The notes under the pieces are model-generated. The model saw only the letters and a program-made list of their open reading frames with translations. It did not search any database and had not been told where the DNA came from. DNA of 5,234 nucleotides from Syntrophorhabdus sp. PtaB.Bin184 (GTDB lineage Bacteria > Desulfobacterota > Syntrophorhabdia > Syntrophorhabdales > Syntrophorhabdaceae), in contig MVQQ01000148.1 in the NCBI GenBank assembly GCA_002067555.1, forward strand, positions 1 to 5,234. Direction: 5' to 3'. The translations under genes were made by a program, and so were the position numbers. How positions within the stretch are numbered: position 1 is the stretch's first letter; each line of letters starts with the position of its first letter. Below, piece after piece: positions 5,042 to 5,234 of the stretch.

Positions 5042-5234
5042 TTGGGGGAATTTGCCTGTGATCTGCATATACACTCGACGTTGTCGCCCTGCGGCAGCCT
5101 TGACATGTCGCCCCGGGTCATCGTCGAGAAGGCACGGGAGGCAGGGCTCGATATCATAGCTGTCACGGATCATAACATGGCGGAGAACACACCTTATGTC
5201 AAAGAGGCGGGAGACCGCAGCGGGCTCGTGGTCC
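5042..5234 (+). CDS. PHP-domain metal-dependent phosphoesterase, N-terminal part (continues past the window)
   Basis: The frame from TTG at 5042 encodes at least 64 residues and runs off the end. It shows the PHP superfamily motifs DLHIHST (residues 7-13, metal ligands H9 and H11) and the following SPCG, MSPRVIVEKAREAGLDIIAVTDHN (22-45, with D43 and H44). This family hydrolyses phosphate esters with two or three metal ions; the substrate is not predictable here. No ATG or GTG exists between the in-frame TGA at 5021-5023 and the motif, so TTG is the likely start. It is preceded closely by AGAGAGGG (5033-5040 region), which also overlaps the previous stop. It is the fifth gene of the hydrogenase cluster, as in related clusters I recall from clostridia and syntrophs. 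A link to nucleotide or phospho-signal turnover is inference. Confidence 0.85.
   Translation, partial: MGEFACDLHIHSTLSPCGSLDMSPRVIVEKAREAGLDIIAVTDHNMAENTPYVKEAGDRSGLVV

Noticed and set aside
1..5234. CRISPR array, tRNA or rRNA genes, insertion sequence or integrase
   Set aside because: No spaced repeat array, cloverleaf with CCA end, terminal inverted repeats or transposase motifs were seen.

Overview
The window looks like chromosomal DNA of an anaerobic, moderately GC-rich bacterium that uses sigma-54. A sigma-54 activator next to a sensory-type [FeFe]-hydrogenase operon would suit a syntrophic or fermentative Deltaproteobacterium (Desulfobacterota) or a related lineage. A clostridial relative is possible, because the same hydrogenase neighbourhood is common there. 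This placement is inferred from gene content only.

Left part (1-2188): a divergent regulatory pair. A small conserved protein of unknown function is encoded on the minus strand (138-452). A 519-residue sigma-54 activator (GAF, AAA+, Fis-type helix-turn-helix) is encoded on the plus strand (629-2188). The 176 bases between the preferred starts hold a good -24/-12 promoter facing the small gene (490-474, minus strand) and a perfect 18-bp palindrome (591-608). The palindrome lies about 135 bp upstream of the predicted small-gene start site, where an activator enhancer would sit, and also just before the activator's own ribosome binding site. The simplest reading is that the activator controls the small gene and itself from this one site. 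The first 137 bases hold no certain gene; a possible minus-strand gene start enters at base 27.

Middle (2189-2419): a regulatory gap. It has an 11-bp tandem T-rich repeat, a near-consensus sigma-70 promoter (TTGACT, 17 bp, TATACT), and a leader of about 150 bases with two perfect stem-loops, alternative pairings and six CCGG tetramers. I do not recognise a known riboswitch class.

Right part (2420-5234): a five-gene plus-strand cluster, probably one operon. The order is DRTGG-domain protein, GHKL/anti-sigma-type ATPase, [FeFe]-hydrogenase of the sensory (group C-like) type, a second DRTGG-domain protein, and a PHP-domain phosphoesterase cut by the window end. The ATPase and hydrogenase genes overlap by four bases (ATGA). 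The hydrogenase keeps all four H-cluster cysteines but has alanine at the proton-relay cysteine and changed residues in all three H-cluster motifs. It ends right after its C-terminal iron-sulfur domain, with no PAS or output domain. The adjacent ATPase may therefore be the separate output partner. I infer a hydrogen- or redox-sensing signalling module whose mechanism is, to my knowledge, not established.
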